DNA from: Sequoia sempervirens
Taxonomy: Eukaryota; Streptophyta; Pinopsida; Cupressales; Cupressaceae
Direction: 5' to 3'
Assembly: GCA_007258455.2 (NCBI GenBank)
Contig: VDFB02358134.1
Coordinates: forward strand, 211,594,026 to 211,658,025
Length of the DNA: 64,000 bases
The notes under the pieces are model-generated. The model saw nothing but the letters and a program-made list of their open reading frames with translations, did no database searches and was not told the DNA's origin. Positions 22,570-33,186 of this stretch are shown piece after piece. A program made the translations under genes and the position numbers. Each line of letters starts with the position of its first letter. Position 1 is the first letter of the stretch.

Positions 22570-23821
22570 TGTATAAGAGTGAATTTGTACCCTAGGCACA
22601 ATTCCCTTTTATTCTTTTATACACTTTAGAAAACCAAAGTTACAGGCTTAAATTTACTTCAGCCCATTGTTGGCGGTCCATATGGAGCCTATTTTATGCG
22701 TCGATGGAGGTGTTTTTGTTGGGGATGCTTGCACGGCTACAAACGTCTATGTGGCTTGGTTACATCCCTCGTAAATTCATGCGTCTGAGCTAGTAGAGGC
22801 ATTACTCTTCCCATTGGCAACAAAGTTGTAACACCTCCTTCAGTCAACTGACCTGAATATGGAACTGACCTGAATATGGTTGTTTTCTTCCTCATTTCTT
22901 CATATTTAGTCCTTGAACTTGCATTGAGGAGGTTAGGAAGAATTTTTCAAGATATCAACTTTCCATTCTTCCACTCACACATTCACTCTCAAGCTCACTT
23001 TCACTCACTCCAAGAATTCAAGCATTCCATTGCAACAATATCAAACTTTGTCACTTCGGTAGAGAAAATTTGGGACCATGCCATTACATTAGAGACTTGA
23101 GTTCCTCTTATTTCTCCCTCAAGAAGCCTTGAGTGCTCTTGGTGGAGGTGGTAAGCTTCCCTCTCCTCTGCTCTATCACTTGTTTGAGTAGCATAGTACT
23201 TCAATGTAATGTTTTTGTTTTCATTACATTGCATCTTTATCTTGTTCCTTTGGCTATCCATGGAGGTGGAAAGACCTAAACCAGGGTTTGACTAAGGTAG
23301 ACCCCTATACAACCACCCAACATTTCCTCTCTTGTTGTGTGTAGGTGAACGTGCTTTGTGGAGCTAGCTGGAAAATAGGCTCTTCTACGAGATTATCTCA
23401 TCACCTTAGCTTTGGTATAGCTACTTTATCACTTTTGTTTGTACTTCTCATATTTTATAGTGTTGTTTTGTTCTCTTAGAAGTTGTTAAGCTAGGTTTTT
23501 AGTCATTTTAGTAGGTCCAACCTTGTCTCTATTGTAATTTGGTTGTACGAACTACAACGTGTTTATGAGGTGCCATCATGTGGTGTTGTCATCTAAAGTC
23601 CACACTGATGTCCTCGGGTGTAGAGTTGGACCTAAAAATTGACTCGCATAGCCCCACCTTAAAACTCAAGATTGTAGAGTGGTTGGAGGGTTCCATAATC
23701 CTCATCATTCTCACCCTCATACCCTAAACATTACACTTTTTTGAGGTAAGCTAGGGTAGCCTCTCGCATCTTAACCCTTCGTGACCTGGGGTCTTGCTTG
23801 CGGTGGCCTCCCTCTCTTACA
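22570..23821 (+). repeat. 5' LTR of the pol-less gypsy element
   Basis: It starts TGTATAAGAGTG and ends CCCTCTCTTACA. It aligns along its length with 29452-30698 and, in reverse, with 9864-11135. An internal direct duplication of GACCTGAATATGG at about 22850-22877 is absent from the 3' LTR, which has one copy. Confidence 0.93.
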
Positions 23822-23823
23822 TT

Positions 23824-23846
23824 TTTGGTGAGCCTAACATGAACCA
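23824..23846 (+). promoter_or_regulatory. Candidate primer-binding site
   Basis: Four bases after the 5' LTR the sequence TGGTGAGCCTAACATGAACC begins with the TGG expected for pairing with a tRNA CCA end. It does not match initiator tRNA-Met (TGGTATCAGAGC), and I cannot name the tRNA. The 3' LTR is followed by target DNA instead, which supports the LTR boundary. Confidence 0.55.
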
Positions 23847-24205
23847 ACGTATATTCATCTATCATTGTTAACACTCCCCTCAGTTGCTTCGTGATTGTTG
23901 TGTTCTTAAGCATTGTGACAATTTATGAGCATCACAACCTAGTCCACAACTTCTGGGTAAATTGTAAGAAGTGTACGACACCTCCCAATGGATAGAACGA
24001 AGGTCTCACTCGGTCTCTCTACCGACCTTTTCTCTAGTCTCACCTTCAATTTGGTAGCGCAGGAGAAAGTATCAAGGGGTGAGATGGGATTCACCAATGA
24101 AATCGATCACATCCCCACTCCTCCTACATCCCTTGTGCCATCATCAGTGGATGGGCATGAGGTAATTTGAATCCTTGTTGAATATGTGTTTGTACTTACA
24201 AAGGG

Positions 24206-25565
24206 TTGGATGACCTTGAAAATCATTTGGAAAGAAATATGAAAATGGCTATAACTGCTCAGGTTGTTAGTGATCTAAAACATATGATGGATAAAGACCG
24301 AACATGCATAGAGCTTCTAAGTAGTCTCTTTGGTATCGCTGAAGTGTGCGCCCCTTCGAGCAACTCTAGTTTTGCACAAGAAGTCACCTTCAAAGAACAC
24401 GAGAAACAACTAGGAGTATCAATGCCTCTTACCTCTGTCTACATGGATGATGTGGTCCCTTCCATTAAAATCCCTTTTGTCCCTAATCAACTAGAAACTA
24501 TAAAGGTGAATAAGGTCCTGTTGGGCTTTATCTTTACCCCTTTTGTTGCCTCTAGTGGCGAGGGTCTTGGTAGGATAGGTGGTGGAGGATTTGGTAGTGG
24601 TAGTGGATTTGATAGTGGAGGTGGTACTAGCAGAGGTGGTTCTAGTAGAGGTCATGGTGCTAGTTCTAGTGGTGGCTCTACTGGTGGCGGTGGCTCTGGT
24701 AGTGGATTTGGTAGAATTCATACTAGTGGTGGTTTTGGAGGTGGAATTGGTGGTGGCTTTGGAGGAGATTCCTCTAGCCCTTTATCTTCTAACGACCCTA
24801 TTCTGAATACTCTACTTCAAAATATGGGTAAGATACAAATCTAGTTAGAAAGTCTTTCCCAGGCCTTTTCCCAACCTATTTTATAGCCTTTCTTTTGACA
24901 TAGTCTGTTGTCGGTTGCCATCTTAAACACTTCCTTCCCTTAAGGAATGGAGATTCCAAAATTTTAGAAGTTTGGTGGTAAGATTTGTAGATGTATGTGT
25001 CTACCTTTAACACTCTCTACACTGACTTCTTCTATCATGATGCCTTGATGGATAAGCCATTTCCATAATCTCTCAAGGACATAGCCCTCGAGTGGTACTA
25101 TTCCTTGCCTAATAATTCTATTTTCTCATTTGACCAACTTGTTAATCTATTCCTTAGACAGTTCCAAGCAAACATCGGGTTGAAGATGACCTTTTCAGAT
25201 CTCGTCTTATGTAAGGAGAAAATAAGAAGAATATTGATTTCATAGTGCATTATCAAGTGCTTCTTTCACAAATCTTGTATTAGCTGCCCGATTCTGACAT
25301 GTAGAAGGTGTTCATAGGGAACTTACGAAAGCCTTGGAAAGAGAAGTTCACCCTTATGAAATACCCTTCTTTCACACATTTGTATGTAGCCTTACGAGAA
25401 TACCAATAGATGGTTGCTCAATTCAGGGGATCCCCCTCGCACTCTTGTTCTAAAGGAAAGTCCACTATATCAATATCTGGGAAAGGAAAAGTCGATGCGA
25501 GTGTAGTAGCTGCTATTGATGACAATGGCCTTAAACACAACCGAAAATTCATGAAGTTTTAATCT
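24206..25565 (+). pseudogene. gag of the pol-less gypsy element
   Basis: The first 212 codons are open (24206-24844). They hold a unique N-terminal part (MDDLENHLERNMKMAI...) and, from about residue 118, a Gly/Ser-rich stretch. After a TAG the retrotransposon gag core can be read in pieces: FNTLYTDFFYHDALMDKPFP, then SLKDIALEWYYSLPNNSIFSFDQLVNLFLRQFQANIGL, then after frame changes MKYPSFTHLYVALREYQ. Gag builds the particle shell. The W-Y-SLP and F-L-RQF residues are the conserved core of the gag family (Pfam Retrotrans_gag). I saw no zinc knuckle. Several stops and frameshifts inactivate it. Confidence 0.82.
24548..24790 (+). repeat. Gly/Ser-coding GGT/GGA low-complexity segment in gag
   Basis: A run of degenerate GGTGGTGGA/AGTGGT triplets encodes a Gly/Ser-rich linker of about 80 residues inside the 212-codon gag frame. 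Other frames here (Val-rich on plus, Thr/Ser-rich on minus) are by-products of the triplet repeat. Confidence 0.8.
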
Positions 25566-25859
25566 TACACTTTTGTCTTGTAAAAGTTGTTGAAAGATAA
25601 TATCATAACTCTACTAGTCCCTAAGCCTATTATGGAACCCTATCCTAATTGGTACAATGGGAGTGCTTACTATCAGTACCATCATGTTAACAAAAATGAT
25701 ATAGAACATTGTATGTGGTTGCATCATGAGATACAAGACCACATCAAGGATGGTAGCATTGGTCTCAATGGCAATAAATAGAACCCTAAAAAATTAAAGG
25801 AGAAAGCTAATAGTGAATTGCAAATATACACAGACCCATTTTCATCACATTCTGCCAAC

Positions 25860-26383
25860 ATGAATATTGATCCAACTAATTATGTTCGTCAACCCAAGGC
25901 CTATGTAAACATGGTTACGGTAACTTCTATTGCTCCATCCAGACTTGGCTCACCGGATATTACATTTACAACACAATTCTACCCTTAAACAACAATCCTT
26001 CACCTCTTTACATTCCCACTCGCATTAATGGAAATATTGTGACGGGAGTTTTGATAGACCCCGCAAGTCATGTGAATGTTGTTACCAAAGAAACATTAGT
26101 ATTGAACTCATTTCAAAATGAAAAGTATGGAGAAACAAAATCTACCATTCCTACCCATGATGGTATTAGTCTTAAACCTTATGGATCAATCACATTGTCT
26201 ATCCTGGATGGACCTAGGACTATTGACACACTCTTCAATGCCATCCTGGAATTGGACCTATTCATAGTAAAGCTAGGAATTCCTTGGTTGGCTTCCATGA
26301 ATGGGATCACATCTATTATTCATAATTATTTAAATTTTTCCCATGAGGGTGTCGTTCATGTAGTGCATGATACCGGATATTAG
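25860..26383 (+). pseudogene. Retropepsin-like protease of the pol-less gypsy element
   Basis: The 114-codon frame at 26039-26383, with upstream IPTRINGNIV, reads GVLIDPASHVNVVTKETL, then GSITLSIL, FNAILELDLFIVKLGIPWL and HNYLNFSHEG. This is the aspartic protease fold of gypsy polyproteins: hydrophobic strand, active-site Asp, and the later LGIPWL block close to the start of RT in full elements. The active site reads D-P-A-S, where D-T/S-G is usual. I cannot tell whether that is a clade variant or decay. In a full gypsy element RT would follow. Here it does not. Confidence 0.8.
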
Positions 26384-27929
26384 CCTTTGGTATCTCGTGG
26401 TTGATATTCACTAGATCACTTTTGGCCCTCTCTAGTTGGTCTACTTCCACCAAGGATGGAACTGCTTTACAAAAACTATGTGAAGTATAAAACTGGGGGT
26501 AAAGGGGAGCCAAAGATGACCCTTCCTCTAACAGAAAAATTGGTCACCTCCTCTTCCCAAGATGAGAAGAAGGAGCTCACGCTTATGAATACCCATTCTC
26601 TAGGAGAGAAAGAGAAGTCCACATTGGCCCCTTCTCCTCCCCACAAAGGTAAATTTAAGGCTATACCATTTACTCTCTCTTCCTTGAAGGAGGAGAAGCC
26701 CATTACGACTCCCTCTCCTTCTCATGAAGGTAAAGAGAAAATGACCCTTTCTTGGACTACCCCATCCTCTTCCCTTTCTTGGGAAGATTATTGGATGAGA
26801 AAGCTCAATGGCTATCCTCTAAGTCTGATGATTCCTCCTTGGCATAGGCTCAAGATTAGGATCATGGACCTACCTAATGAATTTCTTGGACCATAGTACT
26901 ACTTATATGATAGAAAGAAAGGTTCTCACAAAGAATTCAATTTGTGAACTCCTACTACTACAGCTCCTAAGGTAGTGAGCTAAAAGAGGCCTGCTATTGA
27001 GGCTCTCAATTCAACTCATCCTATCGCTCCTCATCCTATTCCCCATGCTCTTGTATAGGAACCTATTGCTTCGTCGAAAACGACTATAGTGGACGTTCCT
27101 ATGGTCGAGTAGGAACCTCTCATCCCTTTGCAAGCTCTAGCTTCTAACTCCAAGAGCCATAGAAACCACCTTGCACATGAGCGCAACCACTGGCAAAAGG
27201 CTCTCTTGGCCGAGCAGGCAACCTCATAGTAAAAGGAGGAAGAAACGACTGCTCCTATTTTAGGACCTCCTGCCACATCTCCTTCTTCCCTTCCTATTGT
27301 TTATCGTTCCTTTAGTAGAGCCACCTTTGCTGATGTCCATCTCAAATATTTAGCTCTTCGCTAAGCCCGTGGACATGGTTAACACTTTGGTTGTGTCCAC
27401 TACGATTCTATCCTCCTCTTCCTCTGTACCCCTAGCTTCGTTTGTGGGGACTTCATCTCCTCCCATGAATAAAGAGGTAGAGGTTGGTCCTTTTGGCAAT
27501 GAAGGATGTAGGAGGATTCCACCTTCTTCGCAAGGTGGCCCTATGATGACTTGTTCTATCCTTGTGACAGAACTAGTCCCAGCTTCCCTTGAGCTTGTCA
27601 CCACTCCTAAGTCATTCGGCTAGCTTAGCGATGAACCTTAGGTATAGCCTATGTTGTCTAATAAGAATAAGCATGATGCTTAGGCTGTAGGATGTATGTT
27701 TAAATCTGTGGAAGAAGTCCTAGCCTTGTTAATGATCTTCGCAAAATTGTTGACTATGACTCCACAAGAGCTCGACAAAGAAGACCTTGAGGGGCCCTCT
27801 TCCTTGGCCCTTATTGTGGGAGGCCTAGATGTTCCTCCTCTTAACATTCCACCCTTGCAGGCTCATCCTTCTTCCCCTTATGAGGATCTAGATTGGGAAG
27901 CGAACGACCTCTTGGATGATCAATGCTAA
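26384..27929 (+). pseudogene. Unrecognised domain downstream of protease, ending in DDQC-stop
   Basis: Open stretches at 26456-26896, 27369-27623 and 27696-27929, separated by stops, encode Pro/Ser/Thr-rich sequence and then FKSVEEVLALLMIFAKLLTMTPQELDKEDLEGPSSLALIVGG and a final YEDLDWEANDLLDDQC before a stop. I recognise no known family. The last 200 residues have a matching sense-strand counterpart in the second copy (12834-13385, minus strand). The region occupies the place of RT-RNase H-integrase. It may be a C-terminal extension of a gag-protease protein or a separate ORF. Confidence 0.6.
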
Positions 27930-28784
27930 GAGGAGGTTCCCTTTTCTTGATCTTGTGTGTGTGTTTTGTGATGTGTTCCCTTGTACTTGTGCTATGTGTG
28001 CCTGGATGACCCTTGTCACCCCTGTTGGTGCTTGGATATAGGAGTGGTTTTTGTGTAGTAAACCTTTTTCTATTTGTACCATCATTCTTCCATGTTTGTG
28101 ATTGATTTTTGATAAATTGGGGATGATGCAAAGTGCTAGGGGTATTTAGGGTTCCCTTCCATCTTGACCCAATTTTTTATTTTTACTTTTTTTTCTGTGC
28201 ATTCTTCTTGATTTGGTTGGGGATTGATGGTATTTTTCCTTGCATTGTGGTTACCTATTATTATATGAGCTTGGACATATCTGACCCCACTAAACCAGAT
28301 CCCCTTGTGTCCTTTATTTGTATTTTCTTTTTCTCTTTTGCTTTCCCTTTATCTTTCTCTCTTCTTTTCTTGAGTTGTCCCTCCTACGTGTGACAACATT
28401 CTCCTCTTTAACACTTTGATTTTTAGAAAATGAATTTGTTGTCAAACAAATCTTTTCTTGAAAGTCTTTACAACATTTATTTCCATAGAATTGCATTTTC
28501 AACTTGGAACCCTAAAGAAACATGTTTCCTTCATCATAGGTTCATAAAGAAAGGACTTGAAGACCTTCCCCTAAAGTGGGAACTGCTTTGAATTTCCCTC
28601 ACGTAGGGGCATGTCCTTCCTTTCGAATTCCTTGATGAAGTGAACATATTTTGAAAGGATTCCTTGATAACAAATCATTCTAAGAAAATAATTGCTTTTG
28701 AATTGTGTGTCCCTTGACTGGGCCCTCTCCTTTTGAAGGGTTCCCAAGGGACCCGTTTGAAAGTCTTACAGTCTGCGTGACCGA
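27930..28784 (+). other. 3' spacer of the pol-less gypsy element
   Basis: Non-coding as far as I can see. T/C-rich, with short frames (for example 28133-28393) that are not conserved in the second copy. The part around 28110-28160 is well conserved with 12505-12560. Confidence 0.55.
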
Positions 28785-29180
28785 CCACTTTTTGGCATGT
28801 TCTATTTGTAGGTAGACATGTCGCCACTTTTTGACATGCTCTATCTGCAGATAGACGTGTCACCACTTTTTGACAAACTCTATCTATGGGTAGACGTGTT
28901 GCCACTTTTTGACATGCTTTATCTACAGGTAGACATGTCACCACTTTTTGACACGCTCTATCTGTGGGTAGACATGTCACTGCTTTTTGACATGATCTAT
29001 TTATAGGTAGAAATGCCACTGCTTTATGAGATGCTCTATCTTTGGGTATACATGTCACCCCTTTAGACACGCTCTATCTACGGATAGACATGTCGCTGCT
29101 TTAGACATGCTCTATCTGCAAGTAAACATGTTGCCACTTTTGAAATTTTCTATTTGTGAGTAGATGTGTCACCACTTCTT
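28785..29180. repeat. Tandem repeat, 39-bp unit, about ten copies
   Basis: Units read CACTTTTTGACATGCTCTAT followed by CTGCAGATAGACGTGTCAC with variations, 39 bp each in the first seven and slightly shorter after that. Because 39 is divisible by three, both strands stay open: a 131-codon minus frame with a 13-residue period (ACQKVVTCLP...) and a 62-codon plus frame. Both are artefacts. The second family copy has about one such unit near 11800-11845. Confidence 0.92.
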
Positions 29181-29433
29181 GACTCTATGAAGTCTGGTTC
29201 CTTGGGGCTTCCTCTATGTGAGAGATCTTGGGGGTTTCTCCCTTACAAGTCTTCAAACCTGTAAGACGCTTTGTTCCAACTTCATAGTTTTGAGCAACTA
29301 TGGAGCCCTTTGTTTTCCTTGCATCTTCAGGTTTAGTAAATCACGATCTGCTTCCTCAATGGTTTAGGTATATTTTTCTAACCCTACTCTCTTCTCAATC
29401 TACTTTATTGAGAACTCATTAGTACTCATGCTC

Positions 29434-29451
29434 ACTAAAGTGGAGGAAAAA
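29434..29451 (+). promoter_or_regulatory. Polypurine tract of the pol-less gypsy element
   Basis: CTAAAGTGGAGGAAAAA ends directly at the TGTATAAGAG start of the 3' LTR. The second copy has CTAAAGTGGGGGGGAAA at the same place (complement at 11136-11152). Confidence 0.85.
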
Positions 29452-30698
29452 TGTATAAGAGTGAATTTTCACCCTAGGCACAATTCCCCTTTTTACCTTT
29501 ATACACTTTAGAAAACCAAAGTCGGAGGCTTAAATTTACTTAAGCTCATTGTTGGTGGTCCACATGGATCCTATTTTATGTGTTAGTAGAGGCATTTATG
29601 TCAAGGATGCCTGTGCAACACACAAGCATACATACAATGCACTTACATCCTTGGAAAATTCTTGCAGCTGAGCTAGTAAAGGTGTTACTCTTCCCATTGG
29701 TAGCAAAGTTGTAATGCCTCCTTCAGCCAACCCACCTGAATATGGCCATTTTCTTCTTTATTTCTCCATATTCAATCCTTGAACTTGCATTGAGGTTCGA
29801 AGAAATCTTCAACACATCAAGTTTCCATTCTTGCACTCACACATTCACTCTCAAGGCCAATTTCACTCACTTCAAGCATATAAGCATTCCATTGTAGCAA
29901 TAACAAACTACATCACTTTGATAGAGCACATTTGGGACCATACCATTGTAGTAGAGGCTTGAGTTCCTCTCATTTCTCCCCCAAGAAGCCTTGAGGGCTT
30001 TTGGTGGAGGTGGTAAGCTTCCCTCTTCTCTCCTCTATCACTTGGTTGAGTAGCATAGTACTGCATTGTACTATTTGTGTTTTCATTACATTGCTTCTTT
30101 ATCTTGTTCCTTTGGCTATCTGTGGAGGTGGAAACACCTAAACACAGGTCTAACTAAGGCAGACCCCTATACAGCCACCCCACATTCCCTCTCTTGTTGT
30201 GTGTAGGTGAATGTGCTTTGTGGAGCTAGCTGGTGAATAGGCTCTTCTATGAGATTGTCTTTGTCATGTTAGCTTTCGTATATCTACTTTATCACCTTCG
30301 TTTGTAATTCTCATATTTTATAGTGTTGTTTTTTCTCTTAGAAGTCGTTAAGCTAGGTTGTTAGTCATTTTAGTGAGTCCAACTTGTATTTGTTCTAATA
30401 TGGTCATATGGACAACAACACGTATCTAAGACTCCAATGCGTCACGCTGTCATTCGAAGTCTACTTTATCATCCTTGAGTAGAGAGCTCCCTAAGGTGAA
30501 AAGTTGGACCTAAAAATTGACTCACCTAGCCCCACCTTAAAACTTAGGATTGCAAAGTGGTTGTAGGGTTCCATAATCCTCATCATTCTCACCTCATACC
30601 CTAAACATTACACTTAGCTAAGGTAAGTTAGGGAATCCTCTCACATCTTGACCCTCTATGACCTAGGGTCTTGCACACGGTGGTCCCCCTCTCTTACA
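29452..30698 (+). repeat. 3' LTR of the pol-less gypsy element
   Basis: Runs from TGTATAAGAGTG to CTCTTACA, 1247 bp, aligning with the 5' LTR at 22570-23821. Substitutions are frequent and are spread along the whole length. Confidence 0.93.
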
Positions 30699-31155
30699 AT
30701 TGGTAAAAGAAATATAAAGTGACTTTTGTTTGAAGGTACATTTTTCCTATTGTTGGAAACTACCTTTGTTTGAAAGTTTTTTTACATTTTACACATTCAA
30801 ACAAAGGTATTTTTTGAGTCACCTTTGAACAAAGGTGTTTTCAGTTGTTTTCCCTTTTGAGTTGAAAAAACTAGTGTCACAAGTTTAGGACTCACTATTG
30901 TGGATTCACTGTAATAGTTCAAGTAAAATAAGTATAAATAGAATTTGCACATTTGGATAACATGAAATCGAGATGTGAAGAAGATTGATATTAATGATTT
31001 TTGTCCTTAGGGTCTCAAAAAAATCATCTCTATTATCCTTTCCTACAATAGGTTTTTCTTTCATGGTCAAATATATTCAAAATAAAATAACCAAAGAAGA
31101 CAATGAAAGTGGATGTTATAACTATTTTAATAAAAAAAATTAGATTTTTTGGCAT
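30699..31155. repeat. Tandem array, unit 3
   Basis: Begins TTGGTAAAAGAAATATAAAG and follows units 1 and 2 through GATAACATGAAATCGAGATG to GTGGATGTTATAACTATTTT. It resumes the array interrupted by the element at 22570-30698. Confidence 0.9.
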
Positions 31156-33186
31156 CTGGATATTATTGGTTATAAAGATTTCAAAGACCATAGAGGATAT
31201 TTGGAGCTAATTGTTGGTGAGTGTTATTACTTGATGAAGGCCTAGTGGATATATGAAAGTTGTGAGATAAAATCTAGAACCTAGAAAATCTTGAAAACTT
31301 GAAACTAACATTTAAAATTATTGGAATCACTTGAGCATCTTAGAAATAAAAAATTCAAACAATAGAAAAAAAGAAGTTGGATTATTATATGTGGATGAAG
31401 ACCCTTATAAAAGATAGAAACAACATTCCTATACAACATTAGGAGAGTTTAACCAACACAATACAAAAAGCAAAAAAGATAGAAATAAAGCATCATGCAA
31501 GGGAAAGACGCATAAGAAAAACAAAGTGTGATACACATTCACAATGGAGGATTGAGATTCACCAAAAGGGGTGCATGGATGGAAAAAAGGTGAAAACATT
31601 AGTTAGGGGGAAAACTAGGTTGTGAAGAGGTAGGAATGAATGAGCACTAGAAAATCATCAAATAAGCATAAAATGAGAAAGGGGTCACCCTTAGGGACTA
31701 ACTAAACATTTCCACCACATCAAGATCAATTAGGAAAGGGATTTTTTATAATTTTATATATCATATATGATTGTGTGTTGGGTTGTTAAGTTATTGTCAA
31801 ACTCTATGATATATTATTATCTAATTTGGATGTTTCTAGAGTTAACATCTTCTAAAAATTTAAGTCCCAATTGAGAACCTTCAATTTATTTATTTATTGA
31901 TAAAACATGATGTTCTAAGGGTTATAGATGAATATCTAGATTATATGATAGAATAGAAATATTTAAAAATTAAATAAATTGAATTAATCTATCTTATGTG
32001 TTTATATTAGATCATTGAAATTATTATTTTAATATCAAATTTTATTGAAAACATTATTAATATATAATACAACTTAAAATTTAGTATTGGTTGTATCTTA
32101 TATTGTATCTAATTAATGGTCAAGTGTGAAAATCAAATCAATAAAATGGGTTGCTTAGTCTAGGTGGAGGTAATAATCATACCTCGATTTGGAAAAAGTT
32201 ATCTAGCAAACAACCACAAACCAAGAGCTAAAATCATAATGTTTTCATTGAACCTTTTATTGCTAATGCTTCCTATTGTCTTAAAAAAAGACACACTCAA
32301 AGTGTAAGATCATTTGCATTGGCAAGCATCTCATTGGCTATGTGGTAGTAATTATTATGGATTTAAGAACACTCAATCTCATCATTTCAAGATTTAAAAA
32401 ATTATAGAATGAAATTGTATGTAAAGAAATATTTTTATTCAAATTTATAGATATTGAATACTATTTAAATTGAAAATTGACCGAGTTAATTTGATTTAGG
32501 CTTAAAATTATGCAAACATTAACAAAATTGAAGATTAATAGGACAAAATGAAATCACATTATTATTGTCTATAATTGCAATATAAAAAAATATTTACATT
32601 CATATTTATAGGTAGTAAAAACTAATTTAGCTGACATAAAAAAGTAATTGCAATATAAAGAAATGTTTACATTCATATTTATAGGTAGTAAAATCTAATT
32701 TAGCTGGCATAAAAAGAAAACAATATAAATTGAAAATTGAGCAAGTTAACCCAATTAATTTATAAAGATTAACATTTAAACAGAACAAAATGAAATTGCA
32801 TTCTTATATAGAAAAAATTGATTTGCATTCATATTTATAGGTAGTGAATAACAATTTAACTGAAAGAAATAAAAACTGAATATATTGACTTAATTAATTT
32901 ATAAAAATTAATATTTACAAGTATTATAATTTTGTTTGAAAAGAAATTATGAATAAATGGTAGATGTACATTGACCCAAAAACTTGAAATAAACTAAGCA
33001 AGGGTTTAAAATGTTCTTTCTGAAGAGGATGAGTTCAAATATAAATAATAAAAATCAATTTCTATGACAAGCCTTTGTTCAATGATGAAGAGATTAAGAA
33101 GTTGGTGGTATGAATATTAATAGCAATTTGACAAGTTAATATATCAATTTTTATAACTGATCTCTCTTAATTTTATGTTTCTATTT
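31156..33186. other. AT-rich region, no gene; diverged repeats at 32400-32920
   Basis: No coding similarity. At about 32600, 32670 and 32828 the phrase TTCATATTTATAGGTAGT recurs with surrounding similarity (AATTTAGCTGACATAAAAA, AAAATTGA..AGTTAA), which suggests an old tandem duplication. The rest shows nothing I can name. Confidence 0.55.

Larger units (their letters stand above)
22570..30698 (+). mobile_element. Complete gypsy-type LTR element with gag and protease but no RT, RNase H or integrase
   Basis: LTRs of 1252 bp (22570-23821) and 1247 bp (29452-30698) begin TGTATAAGAG and end CTCTTACA. The flanks GTTGG (22565-22569) and ATTGG (30699-30703) look like a 5-bp target duplication with one mismatch. 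Inside, in order, are a primer site, a gag region with a Gly-rich segment, a protease, an unrecognised domain, a 39-bp tandem repeat and a polypurine tract. Nothing resembling RT, RNase H or integrase lies between protease and the 3' LTR. The plan matches the non-autonomous TR-GAG type of plant element. The LTRs differ by roughly 15 percent over the first 250 bp by eye, so the insertion is old. Confidence 0.9.

Noticed and set aside
24579..24806. Val/Leu-rich 75-codon frame and a Thr/Ser-rich minus frame
   Set aside because: They are alternative frames of the Gly-coding triplet repeat in gag.
28675..29070. 131-codon Cys/Lys-containing repeat protein on the minus strand
   Set aside because: The 39-bp tandem repeat is a multiple of three, so frames stay open by default. 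The sister element has one unit only, and the frame is antisense to the retroelement.
31156..33186. Search for the missing LINE 3' end or a host gene
   Set aside because: No zf-RVT, RNase H, poly(A) or exon-like coding could be read on either strand.
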